Source: Plantago ovata
Taxonomy: Eukaryota > Streptophyta > Magnoliopsida > Lamiales > Plantaginaceae
Length of the DNA: 64,000 nucleotides
Direction of reading: 5' to 3'
Assembly (NCBI GenBank): GCA_028274465.1
Contig: CM051458.1
Location: 32,314,692-32,378,691 of the forward strand
The notes beneath the pieces are model-generated. The model ran no database searches. It worked only from the letters and a program-made list of their open reading frames with translations, and was not told the origin of the DNA. Made by a program: the position numbers and the translations under genes. Positions 25,133 to 35,854 of this stretch are shown one piece after another; position 1 is the stretch's first letter, and each line of letters begins with the position of its first letter.

Positions 25133-26190
25133 GCAATACATATATATTAAACTAATATCCCTAAACTGTGTTATTTTGTGAAGAATCAACGATGACAATG
25201 CCATGAAACAATAAACTTTGATGGTGATAAATAGAATCGGTGGTAGATATATTGTATCTTATTGAACACAACAATTTGTTCATTAAATATTTATCATTCC
25301 ATCTATTTAATTTCATGTTATAGTGTATGCTCTTTAAAAGGGTGTAATGATGAAAATGATTGATCTCGAATGTTTATTTCACACCACTCCTTCGGCTATG
25401 CTATTATTATCATACGAAAACAATTTTGATATTATCACAATAGCATAGTGCGAAGGAGCGGTATTAAATCGACAATGAGATTATTAATATATGAACACAC
25501 CTCCGATTTAAATTGATTTTTTGAAGCTGTCGGAGCCCGAATTTGATTAACACATTCTACCTTTTCGTATTTTACAATTTCATATTATTTTATATTGATA
25601 TTATTTTACTTTACTTTAAACCATAGTTTTGATGTACCTTTTCATGATATGCATGCTTTTCAAAATAGTGTTATGATGACAAAATCAATTTATATGAAAA
25701 TGTGACAATGGCGCACCTATCTCCTTGAAGTCCTTATTACACATTTTGAATGATTCCATTCAAAGTAATAATTACTCAAGCAGATACGTGTGGCATTGTC
25801 CTTAAACATTGAAATGTCTGAACACTCCTTCGGTGAATGTTTATGATGAAAATAATTGATCTCAAACGTTTATTTCTTACCACTCCTTCGGTGAATGTTC
25901 ATCTCCGATGAATGTTTTTATTACACACTAAAGGAAAACAAAACAAACTTTTAAATGAAAAAGACAGAGTGTTGTTGTTATAATAACAACTTCACTTATT
26001 GAAATTAAAAAACATAGATGTTCACCGTGATTTTTGAACTTGATACTTCATAATCGATTCAATTCCAATCGTATCGGCAGAATCGAGCCAACATTTCAGT
26101 CAATTGACCGCAACACTCAATTTTATAGTTGTACTTGAAAGCTTCGGCACATCCCCTTTCACTGTTTCGTTTTTCCATATTTAATATTTT
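25133..26190. other. AT-rich intergenic DNA with foldbacks
   Basis: No coding sequence is seen. It contains the foldback at 25384-25461, and a segment of about 55 bases (TGATGAAAATGATTGATCTC through CCACTCCTTCGG) is repeated at about 25350-25395 and 25850-25895. The word CTCCTTCGGTGAATG recurs at about 25827 and 25885. Confidence 0.5.
25384..25461 (+). other. Imperfect foldback 1 (miRNA-precursor-like or MITE relic)
   Basis: The left arm CCACTCCTTCGGCTATGCTA faces the right arm TAGCATAGTGCGAAGGAGCGG with about 22 paired bases, two small bulges and an AT-rich loop. It shares its stem sequence with the foldback at 26865-26959, so both belong to one family. Folding and small-RNA support are not available here. 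Confidence 0.45.
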
Positions 26191-26535
26191 TTACTTAAGA
26201 TCTTTGATGGTTTGCTCAATCACAAGATGTTCGAGATAGATGTGATGAAGCTGTGCAACAACTTGAGCAGCTTGAAAGATGGGACCGTAGTGGTGCTCAT
26301 AGACTTCAGCCTTCTCCTTGACATCCAAAAGCTTGATAAGCAGAGTAGGGTCAGAATCCTCTCTTCCATTTGCTTCGTAATACCTGTTTTCAAACTAAAT
26401 TTAGTGGATAAAAGACAGGATAAATATATTCAACAAAAAAGATTTTTATCAATAAGTAAAATACCTGACTCCGTTTGTTAGCAGAAATTTGAGATTTCTA
26501 TCAAACCTCGCCTCAAACTGAGGGTACTGATTCAT
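26191..26535 (-). CDS. Small two-exon gene of unknown family, paralogue 1
   Basis: Exon 1 is 26535-26465 (71 bases, MNQYPQFEARFDRNLKFLL...), the intron 26464-26384 (81 bases, GT-AG), and exon 2 26383-26191. Joined, they give 87 residues. The splice phase (2) and exon 1 length are identical to those of the paralogue at 27415-27889. Shared residues include QFEA, FD, GVR at the splice point, then GPI(F/Y)QAA and VVAQLH. No known domain, signal peptide or membrane segment is seen. The start is the first ATG after a TATA box 76 bases upstream (26611-26618). The C-terminus is about 47 residues shorter than in the paralogue, so one copy may be truncated or extended. It is a host gene of unknown function. 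The matching structure and promoter argue against chance. Confidence 0.6.
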
Positions 26536-26610
26536 AGTGAATAGACTTTGAGTGAAGAAGCAAGTAAATGAAGAAGAATGTGAATGAAGTAGGATTTAGG
26601 TGGAAGACTA

Positions 26611-26618
26611 TATTTATA
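26611..26618 (-). promoter_or_regulatory. TATA box of small-gene paralogue 1
   Basis: TATAAATA on the minus strand lies 76 bases before the ATG. The DNA behind it has CACTTGTCAATGCATG and two related CACTTGTC words, shared with the paralogue's promoter. Confidence 0.6.
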
Positions 26619-26864
26619 GAACCATTGCATGAATTGTGACAAACACTTGTCAATGCATGTATTAGAATTTTTTAACACCATCCACACTTGTCAATTTCAG
26701 CCTCTACACTCATCTTCAACACTTGTCGATTACATATTTTTTTGCATCCGAAGTTCACCATGCGGAGCAGATTAGTTACTTTATTTAAGGTTTGAAATCG
26801 AATAACTCCCCGTAAATATTTATTTGCTTATGTGAGGATGAAAATTGCAATCTATAATGTCATA

Positions 26865-26959
26865 TTTATACTTCTCCATCGGCAATGCTATTATTATTAG
26901 AGAAACAAATATGGAAATAACTTTAATAACAATAACATTGTTCGAAGGAGAGGTATAAA
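26865..26959 (+). other. Imperfect foldback 2 (miRNA-precursor-like or MITE relic)
   Basis: The left arm (from TTTATACTTCTCCATCGG) and the right arm (ending TTCGAAGGAGAGGTATAAAT) pair over about 38 bases with some six mismatches, around an 18-base loop. The length and shape suit a plant miRNA precursor, but a short MITE would look the same. It is related to the foldback at 25384-25461. Confidence 0.5.
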
Positions 26960-27414
26960 TAAAAGATTTAATCGATTTGATATTACACTGAACGTAAGCA
27001 ACTATGTTTTATTATTATTATTATTTAGCAGTTTTTTTTTTAACTTCGTATATTTATTATAATCAAACATTGCTTTTCTAATATTTTGCTATTGTTTTCA
27101 TATTTTTTATTATTCATTTCATATTTTATTTTTTAATTATTTTATATATCCGGATGATGATCACTTCTAGCCACGGGTATTTATAGAAGGTTTGCATGAT
27201 AATATACAAACACTTGTATTTTTTTCAATTCAACATTGAAAAATAATGTTTTATTATTAATGTAGCATGGATTACAATTGTCATCTCAAAACAAATTAAC
27301 TTGGTTCGTAATAACGGAATTAGTAGCAAATGCAGAAATTACGACAAACATAAATGCACAACACATAAGTGTAAAAATGCTACACCATACACTCGAGTCG
27401 TCATAGATATCGTA
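26960..27414. other. AT-rich intergenic DNA
   Basis: I see no gene or repeat family here, only AT-rich sequence with short ATT runs near 27010-27030. Confidence 0.5.
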
Positions 27415-27889
27415 TTAGACATTTCTTGGAGTTCGAAACCCACCGTGATTCTTGACTGTGTGAAACATTGTAACCCTACACTGCACAACATAGTTGTGCA
27501 TGCTCTTCTCACCTAGGCCGAATGTAATATAATCCTTTTCCAAGTCCAAAATCGTTTCTTTCAAACATCTAGCCGACTCCTCAACAGAAGGATTCCGGTA
27601 CGATATAACATGAAGTTGTGCAACAACATCTGCAGCTTGATAGATCGGTCCTCTTTGATGTTCACGTAGTTCGGCCTTTGTTCTAACAGCTTTAAGTTGC
27701 TCAAGTAGAGAAGGATTTTCAATCCTATTACCATGAACATCGTGATACCTACACGTTAAAATATGTGAGAAAAAAGTAGGAAAAATAGTTAACATAATAA
27801 ACAACTACAAAATGTTACCTTACGCCCCATTTGAGCATGTGCTGAAGTTGTTCATCAAAAATAGCTTCAAACTGAGGTTGATTATACAT
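27415..27889 (-). CDS. Small two-exon gene of unknown family, paralogue 2
   Basis: Exon 1 is 27889-27819 (71 bases, MYNQPQFEAIFDEQLQHML...), the intron 27818-27749 (70 bases, GT-AG), and exon 2 27748-27415. Together they encode 134 residues. The paralogue at 26191-26535 has the same exon 1 length, splice phase and core motifs (GPIYQAADVVAQLH here). The longer C-terminus contains an acidic helix-like stretch (about residues 75-100) and ends basic. No known domain is recognised. A TATA box lies 86 bases upstream (27975-27982), and seed-type RY words lie beyond it. The reading frame is intact across both exons, so it is probably functional or very recently lost. Confidence 0.65.
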
Positions 27890-27974
27890 AGTAGCTCTCA
27901 AAAACGTTGGTGACTAAGTGTATGTAGTTAAAATCTAACAGATGAGTAGTATAATTCTTGGTGAATTGGCTCAC

Positions 27975-27982
27975 AATTTATA
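27975..27982 (-). promoter_or_regulatory. TATA box of small-gene paralogue 2
   Basis: TATAAATT on the minus strand lies 86 bases before the ATG and in the same relative place as in the paralogue. Confidence 0.6.
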
Positions 27983-27999
27983 GAAGTTGTGCATGCACA

Positions 28000-28095
28000 T
28001 GCATTATAATGCATGCAACTTCACCACACTTGTCAATGCATGCAATTTCAACCACACTTGTCAATGCATGCAATTTCAACCACACTTGCAATTTC
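28000..28095 (-). promoter_or_regulatory. Direct repeats with RY (CATGCA) words in the promoter
   Basis: The word CACACTTGTCAATGCATGCA is tandemly repeated two to three times, with CATGCATG/GCATGCA cores. RY elements of this kind are bound by B3 factors (ABI3/FUS3) in seeds. That is known biology, and seed expression here is an inference. A single copy of the motif lies upstream of the other paralogue (about 26645-26665). Confidence 0.5.
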
Positions 28096-28405
28096 AAGTC
28101 TATAATGCATATATACTGTTTGATTGTCGTGTATGCGTAAATCAGGATTTTAATTTACTCTGTGTGTTGCAGGAAACATGATGTTATTCCCTATCGACTA
28201 AGGAGTGAATCCAACTCATTGTCAATCTGTTGTAACACAACATCAATGCACCTATTATTTTTTAAATGTTATCTTGAAGTTTAAATATATTATGGCAGAC
28301 TATCGTAGTATTGTACATCAAACATGTTACTAAATAATATGGACGCCTAATAGAAAAAATAAAAATCAATATTGATGTTGCATGTTAAGATATTATATCA
28401 ACCTA

Positions 28406-29356
28406 TTAGCCACAGTTACAGTAACGGGGCCAATTGGTGGTGTCGAATAGAATCATCAATTCTCTGTTCGCTAGGCAATAGTGACACCCAGTGCTGGATC
28501 CACTTCCACTCGGTGTATGGATACGACACATTGAAACACGTATGAACCACAATATTCTAACCTCCATGGCACCTAGAATTTCATTCAGTTTTTTGCGCCA
28601 TTCAGTTATATATTTCCGTCCACTACATGTGCCTTCATATGCACGCATTATCGATATACCGTTTTCCCTAACTTGTGGATCATGCATGTGCCACATCTTG
28701 AACACACAACTTAAATACGGTGCTTCCACATGACCAGCTAACATTGCCGTTGAAGGAACTGTTGGGCCGTTTCATATTTTTTATATAAGAAGTAATCTAT
28801 CTGCATCAATATTTATTGAAATTTGTGTTAGTGATGATGTAAGAAAAAAATGTTTATGCTGAAGAATTAGTAAGTTCGACTTACCAAGGCGTATCTGTAT
28901 AGTAAGTCTGGGTTACCATGTTGAAGACACTTGGCATGGAGAAGTAATTCGGATAATGAAACACTCTTTGAATGAAATAACTCGAACTTCATATAGCGGT
29001 AAACGAAGGGCTCTGTTGATAGTTTATTCAGACGTTTGCAACTGTAGATAAATCAATGCGATAAAAAAGAAATTATATGAAAATCAAACAATTCGAAATA
29101 GCTTGTTGAATGTAATAAATTCTCACGTTAACTGAAGTACAACAATCGATTCTGATGAGTCCACAGCAACACGTTGAATGATTTTTCTAACCAAATCCGT
29201 TAGAATAGATAATAACCGACTATGATGTTTACGGGTGATTTCTTTGCGCTTACGAACATGAAGGATGGCCCTGCAGATCCTGTTCTTGGAATTTAAGACG
29301 TCAACATCCATCTGAACGTCGGTTTCAATATATATTACTCCTAAATTCGGTTTCAA
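28406..29356 (-). CDS. F-box protein, At2g35280-like (one frameshift in exon 3)
   Basis: This is a minus-strand gene with exon 1 29356-29127, exon 2 29041-28885 and exon 3 from 28800 to the stop at 28406. The introns are GT-AG with matching phases. Exon 1 ends and exon 2 begins inside an F-box (LLSILTDLVRKIIQRVA...LTCKRLNKLS, residues about 47-83). F-box proteins dock substrates to SCF ubiquitin ligases through SKP1. The C-terminal half has the family's AKCLQHGNPDLLYR, GHVEAPYLSCVFKM and terminal C..CLANRELMILF features. One base appears to be missing near 28743-28747, where the frame shifts between FLQR and MLAGHVEA. This may be real decay or a sequence error. Two starts are possible (29356 or 29311), and a 26-base tandem duplication covers the first. 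Confidence 0.6.
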
Positions 29357-29729
29357 TATATATTGCTCCTAAACTATGATAGTAGCAAAGACTATTTATA
29401 ATGTAATGTATAGTGTATATTAGGTAATGATCATGCAATACAATATTAGGTATGTACCTAACTCCTAATTTAAACAAATAATGTGTTGACTTCACGATTT
29501 GCTGAATTACCAAAACTTTGGTATTATTAAATACATACCAAAGATATACCACTATGAGATCAAGTGGAAATAATAAATATTATAGCAAAATTATATCATC
29601 GAATCTGTTTTATAAAGGTAAAAAAATAAAAATACAAAACACGAAAGAAAAAAGAAAAAAGAAAAAGAAACTGTAATAATCGTAGATAATCGATATAAGA
29701 AAAAATGAGTTATACATCGATACGATGAA
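29357..29729. other. Intergenic DNA between F-box-family genes
   Basis: AT-rich with no gene seen. At 29330-29385 a word of about 26 bases containing TTTCAATATATATT is tandemly duplicated and overlaps the candidate start of the neighbouring F-box gene. Confidence 0.5.
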
Positions 29730-30552
29730 TTAAATCTCATCTATAGCCGTATGAAATTCATATGCACGACTATAGCATAATACTTCCTAGTCTGCCAAAC
29801 AACTAAAACACAAGCCGTCATCTATATCATCCATCCCCACGATATGATCATCGTTGCAAAATTTCGGAATATTGAAATCCAAAGCAAACATACCACGATT
29901 TAAATCGCGAAGCTGGCCTAATAAATATTTTCTACACATCTTCAAACGGAACAACCCTCTTGGCATTGTTGCAATCTCTTTGAAGAGACGTAAACCATGT
30001 TGTCGAATTTGTTCATCACCATTCAACATTTTAACTATGCATGACAAATATTTGGCCATTGGATGTGATGCTTCGGTTAGAATTCGCAACAACTCTTCGA
30101 CCCTATGGAAGATCTCATACTGGAAAAAATCCATCTACAATATAAAATCAAATAATATTAGCAAACAGGTTTAGAAAATACATATTTAAAACAGTGGTAT
30201 GAAAAAATAAAATGGCACTTACGATTAACATCATGTAGTAGAAATCTGGAGTTGCTAGTTCTTCATTACGGACGGATGCAAGATCAAACCTCACATAGTA
30301 GAAACCCTTATTGAACATACGCCCAAAACAATACATGCTACGTAAAATAAGAAATGATTAATTAGTATTACCACATACCGTTAAAATCAGAAGTAACGAA
30401 TAAAACAATTCATTATACTATGAATCTCACCACATCTTGATTGAAATACTGTCGATCCAGCCACCCAACACAATTAACAACAAATACTTCAAATGAATCT
30501 TCCTCTCTTCTTCAACAGATTTCATCGCCACGAAACCAACCGGACCCTCCAT
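29730..30552 (-). pseudogene. F-box-family paralogue 2, premature stop near the C-terminus
   Basis: Three exons with GT-AG introns are seen: 30552-30431, 30337-30223 and 30134-29730. Exon sizes and phases match the intact paralogue at 39369-40180 (exon 2 is 115 bases in both). The protein runs MEGPVGFVAMKS... to the shared KFC...C..CLAD motif, where a TAG at 29789-29787 replaces an Arg codon. After it the frame stays open for 18 more family-like codons to a natural stop at 29730. Without that stop the protein would be about 213 residues. The N-terminal 40 residues are short and hydrophobic where an F-box would be, so SKP1 binding is doubtful. The truncated 194-residue form could still be made. 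Confidence 0.6.
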
Positions 30553-30910
30553 AATTCTTGAACGATTAAAAATAAATATAGGGTCGGTTGTAAAATGTCG
30601 AATTAAATATAGCACTGATTTTAAAACGAAGTAGAGCACCCCGATTGTTAGCTATATATAAGATTTTTTAGGGCTTAAAAAAGGCTTAAAAATCATGGAA
30701 TGTTGATTTTAAAATTACTTACCACATTATTTAAGCAAAAAATCTAAACACTCCATATATGTTGATTTTCAGCATTGATGAGGCGTGCATGGACAGAAAG
30801 GAAAGACAATAAAAATTAAGTCTTACCAAAATAACGTAAAGATTTTGTTACGAACAAAAATATTAAATCGAACACCAATACTTGATGTTGTCAATAATGA
30901 ACGATTGAAA

Positions 30911-30983
30911 AGCTGTGGCCGAGCAGAATGTGGTGATGTTCATGGTATATGCCACCCGGGTTCAAATCCCTCTGGCCATAGCT
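30911..30983 (+). ncRNA. tRNA-like Pol III unit 1
   Basis: AGCTGTGGCC at the start pairs with GGCCATAGCT at the end. Inside lie an A box (TGGCCGAGCAG) and a B box (GGTTCAAATCC), and a run of nine T's follows at once, as in a Pol III terminator. It does not fold as a normal cloverleaf, since six extra bases separate the T-arm from the closing stem. It is therefore called tRNA-like, not tRNA. Confidence 0.55.
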
Positions 30984-31158
30984 TTTTTTTTCTTTTTTTC
31001 CAATTAAATGATTTATTCGATTATATGACTGATTTAATAATTAATAATCTAGAGTAATTATTACGGAAAAAAACTTAATTGTTACTAAATAAAATTAAAA
31101 GCATAAAATATCAAATCGAACACCAATACTTGATGTTGTCAACAATGAACGATTGAAA

Positions 31159-31232
31159 AGCTGTGGCCGAGCGGAATGTGGTGATGTTCATGGTATATGC
31201 CCACCCGGGTTCAAATCCCTCTGGCCACAGCT
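31159..31232 (+). ncRNA. tRNA-like Pol III unit 2
   Basis: It has a perfect 10-base closing stem (AGCTGTGGCC / GGCCACAGCT), A box TGGCCGAGCGG, B box GGTTCAAATCC and thirteen T's at the end. It starts 248 bases after unit 1. Confidence 0.55.
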
Positions 31233-31403
31233 TTTTTTTTTTTTTCCAGTTAAATAATTTATTCGTTTAATCACTGATTTAATAATTAATAATCTAGAGT
31301 AATGATTACGGAAAAAAACTTAATCGTTAATAAATAAAATTAAAAGCATAAAATATTAAATCGAACACCAATACTTGATGTTGTCAACAATGAACGATTG
31401 AAA

Positions 31404-31476
31404 AGCTGTGGCCGAGTGGAATGTGGTGATGTTTATGGTATATGCCACCCGGGTTCAATTCTCTCTGGCCATAGCT
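31404..31476 (+). ncRNA. tRNA-like Pol III unit 3
   Basis: It has A box TGGCCGAGTGG, a weaker B box (GGTTCAATTCT), a closing stem with one mismatch and the terminator TTTT. It starts 245 bases after unit 2. Confidence 0.5.
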
Positions 31477-31479
31477 TTT

Positions 31480-31714
31480 GCGATTCTGTTTTTAAATTTT
31501 TTTCTTACTTCAATTAAAAACAAATATTAGTCTCACATAAAACACAAATAAATTAATCATCAGGTACTTGCATTCTGGATATAAGTATTTGTAGAACCTA
31601 GAAGATAAAATATTTGAAACGACTTTATTAATATTGTTACTACATCATCTATATAACCATACAAATCAAAGAAGAACATTGAGAATCATTGGGGTCGAGG
31701 CTTATGATCATGAT
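31480..31714. other. Intergenic DNA after the tRNA-like array
   Basis: AT-rich with no gene or repeat recognised. Confidence 0.5.
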
Positions 31715-32219
31715 TCAGTATGTATGATCATAAGTGAATCGAAAGCCAGACACCTGAATAGATTTTCCTTTGCCATTTAGTGCACCACGTGATGTAGCGA
31801 CGCAAAAGCCACCAGGTTCATTCCCAATGTTATTGTGAAAATGGACTGTACCACCAATTGCCTCAATGTGTTTTTTCATCAATCCAGGATCATATCCAGA
31901 ACCAGTTGAGGATAGGATGAACACGTTGGGATTATTCTCCATGATCTTCTCTTTCATGTTGGATTTGAAATCAATAGATGGCTCATCAATTGGTTGTGCA
32001 GCATTTATCCACAACATTTTTGTCTCTTCCTCTTGATCGAGATGGATGTTCTTTTGTTTCATCGTACATGTTATTGTCCCGGTTTTCCTTGCACACAAAC
32101 TTGATCTTCATCTTCATTTGACTCTTGATGTTTATAGTTTTGCAGCACGCCAGACCTCTGTGTTGACTAATTTCATTGTTGCCAAGGATGACAATGGTTT
32201 CTGCCTGAACTTGCGACAT
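31715..32219 (-). CDS. Hypothetical protein, two overlapping frames
   Basis: A TATA box (32314-32321, minus strand) lies 95 bases before the ATG at 32219, which opens MSQVQAETIVILGNNEISQH... (77 residues). An overlapping frame opens at 32098 and runs to 31715 (127 residues), with SSTGSGYDPGLMKKHIEAIG and NEPGGFCVATSRG. The second frame reads more like a folded protein. A single base change in the overlap would place both in one gene, so this may be a frameshifted host gene of about 165 residues. I do not recognise the family, and no signal peptide or membrane helix is visible. Confidence 0.4.
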
Positions 32220-32313
32220 CTTTTGATTCTTTTGGTTAGTAGTTCGTACACCTCTGATTTTATTTTCGAATTTAGTATTCTCCTATGATGAAAAACGTAT
32301 TTGTGTAGTATCT

Positions 32314-32321
32314 TATTTATA
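32314..32321 (-). promoter_or_regulatory. TATA box of the hypothetical gene
   Basis: TATAAATA on the minus strand lies 95 bases upstream of the ATG at 32219. Confidence 0.5.
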
Positions 32322-32552
32322 GATGGAGGAAAGATACCAAATTTGAAGAGGCACCTTCTTCAATAGTTGTGACTTTTTATTTGCAAACATTAACTTAAAG
32401 AGATGCACTCATTCACAGATTTAATCCAAGTGTTGTGTCTCTTGAATATCAAAAGACCTGACTTTTCATCTTTAATCGAACAGTTCTAAATAATAATAAT
32501 TCGATTCATTAGATAATTTCTAATAATTAGATTATTACGAAACTCAAAGCAA

Positions 32553-32590
32553 AATAATCATAATAATAATAATAATAACAATAATAATAT
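32553..32590. repeat. AAT microsatellite, left flank of the LINE
   Basis: ATAATCATAATAATAAT repeats end exactly where the GC-rich LINE sequence begins (GGGGGCCGCTTTCTG). The same repeat in the same orientation resumes at 37059, after the LINE's A-rich tail. Confidence 0.8.
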
Positions 32591-33218
32591 GGGGGCCGCT
32601 TTCTGTTTTCGCTCTGGCGATTACGATCGCTATGGGGGCCGCCGTTTCTCTTTCCGCCGGTAGCATCTCATCCAACCGATTACAGGTAAGCACGGTACGT
32701 CTGTTTCTTCTCTTCCCCACCTCCTCTCTGTGCTGGGTTTGTTCGCGTTGGGTCAATTGCGTTTGCTGTTCATCGGCCAGTTTTTTTTCCGTTTCCGTTT
32801 TGCGTTTGTGGTTGCGGCGTTGTCTCTGTTTGGCGTCTGTGTTTGCAGTATTGTTTCTGTCTGGCGTTTGCGTTTGCAGTATCGCTTCTGTCTGTGTTCA
32901 GCGGCAATTGGTTTTTTGATTCCGCCGGTGACGCAGTGTCGTCTCTGTCTGGCTGGGTTTTGCAGCGGCAGTTGGCTTTTTGGGTTGTTGTTCGGCCTCC
33001 GTTCTGGTTGGTGGTTGTAGCTTCTTGCCGGGTTTGGTGGTCGTCGTTTTTGGCTGGGTTTGGTGGTCGTCGTTTCCTGCAGGGTTTCTCTTCTGTTCTG
33101 GTTGGTAGGCTTGCCGGTTGTGGTCTCGGCTGGGGTAGGTTGTTGGTTTTTGGCTGTCTTTTTTTTGGCTTCTTCTTTGTGACGGTGGGTGTGTTCTCTT
33201 TTGTTTTTCCTGATCATG

Positions 33219-35798
33219 TCACGGTCGTGTGGTCGTAAAATTCTTTGTCCTTTGCGCGGGAGTGACAGTTGTGGTGGACGAGTTGGTGGGGCTTTCGCTA
33301 AAACCTATTTCATCACTCATCTACGAACTCAGCATTTTAAGTCGGACGAACTGAAAGCCTCCTACAAGGCTCGTATTGCCAGCGACCTATCTCTGTTTTC
33401 TGCTTTGTATCTCGCACTTCATCAGGCAGGCATTTGGCTGTGTGGTGATTGTCTTAGCACTCACACATTCACTAAAAACTGCAAGCATGTTGATGGGAGT
33501 GTAGTCCTTGCGCCAAACCGTGCAGACTCTGCTATCCTTGGTATCCCGGCTCCTGTTGGTGTCGTAGGGTCGGGGCCTGTTGCAGGTTCGTCTGGGGAGC
33601 CGGGAGGGTCCCATGTTCATGATGGATGTTTGGATCCCCTTTGCTTTGATATTGATCTCCTTGACCGCGTATTTTCGCTGCCTATGCGGACGGTTAAGTG
33701 CATTCCTCATAAGTTGAGGCTTGGGTTTGCCAGGGTTTTCCTTAGTGCTCTTGACATTGTCCTTGCGTGCCCAGGGGACTTGTCTGCGTGGGTGCAACTC
33801 CTTGTTCTGCCTCATTGCACCCTGGCTACTTTTGTGCCGTCTAGTAGAGCACAACGTCGTTCTGGGGAGAGGGAGCGGCGTCAATTTGAGGGCATTTCCA
33901 GTGCCATTGCACGCTGGAGAGACCCTGGAGACCATTTGGGATTGGTGAGGGACCGTTTATCTGCTGTTTATTCACCTCCTCGGGGGTTTTCAGAGCCTAT
34001 TGAATCTGAGGAGGCTAATTTATCCCAATGTATGCGCAAGCTGGGTGATGGACACTTTACGGCTGCTATTAAGGTCCTCACCTCTTCTGGGGTTGCCCCT
34101 GATACCGATGACACCTTGGCTGAGTTGGAATCCAAGCACCCATTCGCCCCACCTCCGGTTGTACCTCCTTCTATGCTTGAGGAGGACGCTCTGTCAGTAC
34201 AGAAGGACCTGGTGTTGAATAGGATTCGGAGCTTCCCCAAAGGTACCTCCTGCGGCCGTGATGGTCTCAGAGCCCAACATTTGTTGGATGTTTTAGGGGG
34301 AGCTGCTACTGCTATTTCTGATGGTCTGTTAGCGTCTATCACTGGGGTTGTTAACCTTTTTATTTCGGGTAAGTGTCCGAGCCTACTTGGGGAATTTATT
34401 GCCAGTGCCCCTTTGACCCCTCTCGTTAAGCCAGGAGGGGGTGTTCGTCCCATTGCCGTAGGTACTGTTTGGCGGAGGCTGGTTTCTAAGGTGGCCTCTT
34501 CCTCTGTTGGGAACTTGGTGACTTCGTATTTACAGGATTTTGAGTTTGGTGTTGGGGTCTCGGGTGGGTGTGAGGTTGTCCTTCATTCTGTCAACAGGTT
34601 TGTGGAGGCTAGAGGAGACGTGGTTGGGCTCTCTATGCTTTTGGTGGATTTTAAGAATGCGTTTAACTTGGTTGACAGGAGTGCCATTCTTCGGGAGACT
34701 CGGTTGAGGTGTCCGGCCATCTCACCTTGGGTTGAGTTCTGTTATTCTCGGCCCGCTCGGCTTTATTATGGGGACTCAGTTCTTCGGTCGTGTCAGGGGG
34801 TTCAACAGGGAGATCTTTTGGGTCCTTTATTTGTTCTCGCTGGTTTTGCATCCGTTGGTCCATGCTATTCATCAGTCATGTGAGCTGTCTCTACAGGCTT
34901 GGTATCTTGACGACGGCACTATCATTGGTGATACTCTTATGGTTGCCAGGGCACTCGATATTATCCGTGTTGATGGACCAGCTCGTGGGTTGCATCTGAA
35001 TGTCGATAAGACTGAGCTTTTTTGGCCAGTTGAGGACCCGCGTGGAAGGGTGGCTGGCCTTTTCCCTTCTTCTATCTCTCGTCCGCTTCGGGTGTCAAGC
35101 TCCTTGGGGGATCTGTTAGTGCGGATTCTTGTTTTTGCCTTGATTTAGTTGCGCGCCGGGTTTCCAAGACCATCTCTTTGTTGGAGGCTATCCGCAAGCT
35201 TGATGATCCCCAGTGTGAGCTTCTTCTTCTTCGCAATTGTGCGGGGGTGGCGAAGTTATCTTATGCTTTGAGGACCTGCCCTCCGATGGCTTGTGGTGAT
35301 GCTCTAGTCCAGTTTGATCAGGCCTTGCGCACTTCCTTGGAGATGATCGTTACAGGTTCAGGGCCTGGTTTCGGGGATTGGCAGTGGCGACTTGCCACTC
35401 TTCCCATCAGACTTGGAGGTCTGGGGGTCCTATGTGCGGAGGATGTCAGTCAGTATGCTTTTCTCGCTTCTCGCTTGCAGTCCAGCTCCTTGCAGGATAG
35501 GATTCTGTTGAGGTCCGGGGTTTTTTCTTCTGGTCCTACCTTTCAGTCTGCTCTTGACTGTTTCACGACCTTTTGTGGTGTTGATGTTCTCTCTGTTACA
35601 TCTAGCTCTCCTGCCCCCCAGTTTATGAAGTCTTTGGCAAAGAGCTATTTTGGTGTCATCGATGCGCATCTGACGTCACAGTTTGGGTTGAGTCATCGGC
35701 AACAGGCTCTTCTTAGTTGTGTTCGTGCACCTCATGCGCAGGATTACTTACTCACCATTCCTATCGATGGGTTGGGCCAGCGGATGAACCCGCGATAG
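33219..35798 (+). CDS. LINE zinc finger and reverse transcriptase (broken)
   Basis: The N-terminus has a C2H2-like finger (CPLRGSDSCGG...ITHLRTQHF) and a second Cys/His cluster (CGDCLSTHTF...C..H). The RT follows, with VDFKNAFNLVDR (about 34645), GVQQGDLLGPLF (about 34797) and the catalytic YLDDGT (about 34903-34920). The frame open from 33189 ends at 34883. The next RT blocks continue in the +1 frame (34732-35148) and then return to the first frame (35178-35798), so two frameshifts lie near 34840 and 35110. A TAG ends the block at 35796-35798. Both in-frame ATGs at 33189 and 33219 are possible starts. RT of this type copies the element RNA at a nicked target. Confidence 0.7.
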
Positions 35799-35854
35799 TT
35801 CCGTGCTGTGTTGTGTTATCGCCTTGCAGTCCCTTTGTTCCCCGATGGTTCTTC

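Larger units (their letters stand above)
30700..31480 (+). repeat. Duplicated upstream segment with three tRNA-like units
   Basis: The stretch from about 30710 (GATTTTAAAATTACTTACCACATTAT) onward matches 40330-40850. Within it, units of about 246 bases are repeated three times, each ending in a tRNA-like sequence. The whole lies divergently upstream of an F-box-family gene in both places, so gene and array were duplicated together. Confidence 0.75.

Noticed and set aside
30911-30983. Calling the repeated units true tRNA genes
   Set aside because: A and B boxes are present, but the T-arm is separated from the closing stem by extra bases and no proper anticodon arm can be drawn.
32753-33217. 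Long minus-strand ORF opposite the LINE leader
   Set aside because: It is Lys/Arg/Asn/Pro-rich low-complexity sequence, antisense to the GC-rich leader, without start context or homologue pattern.
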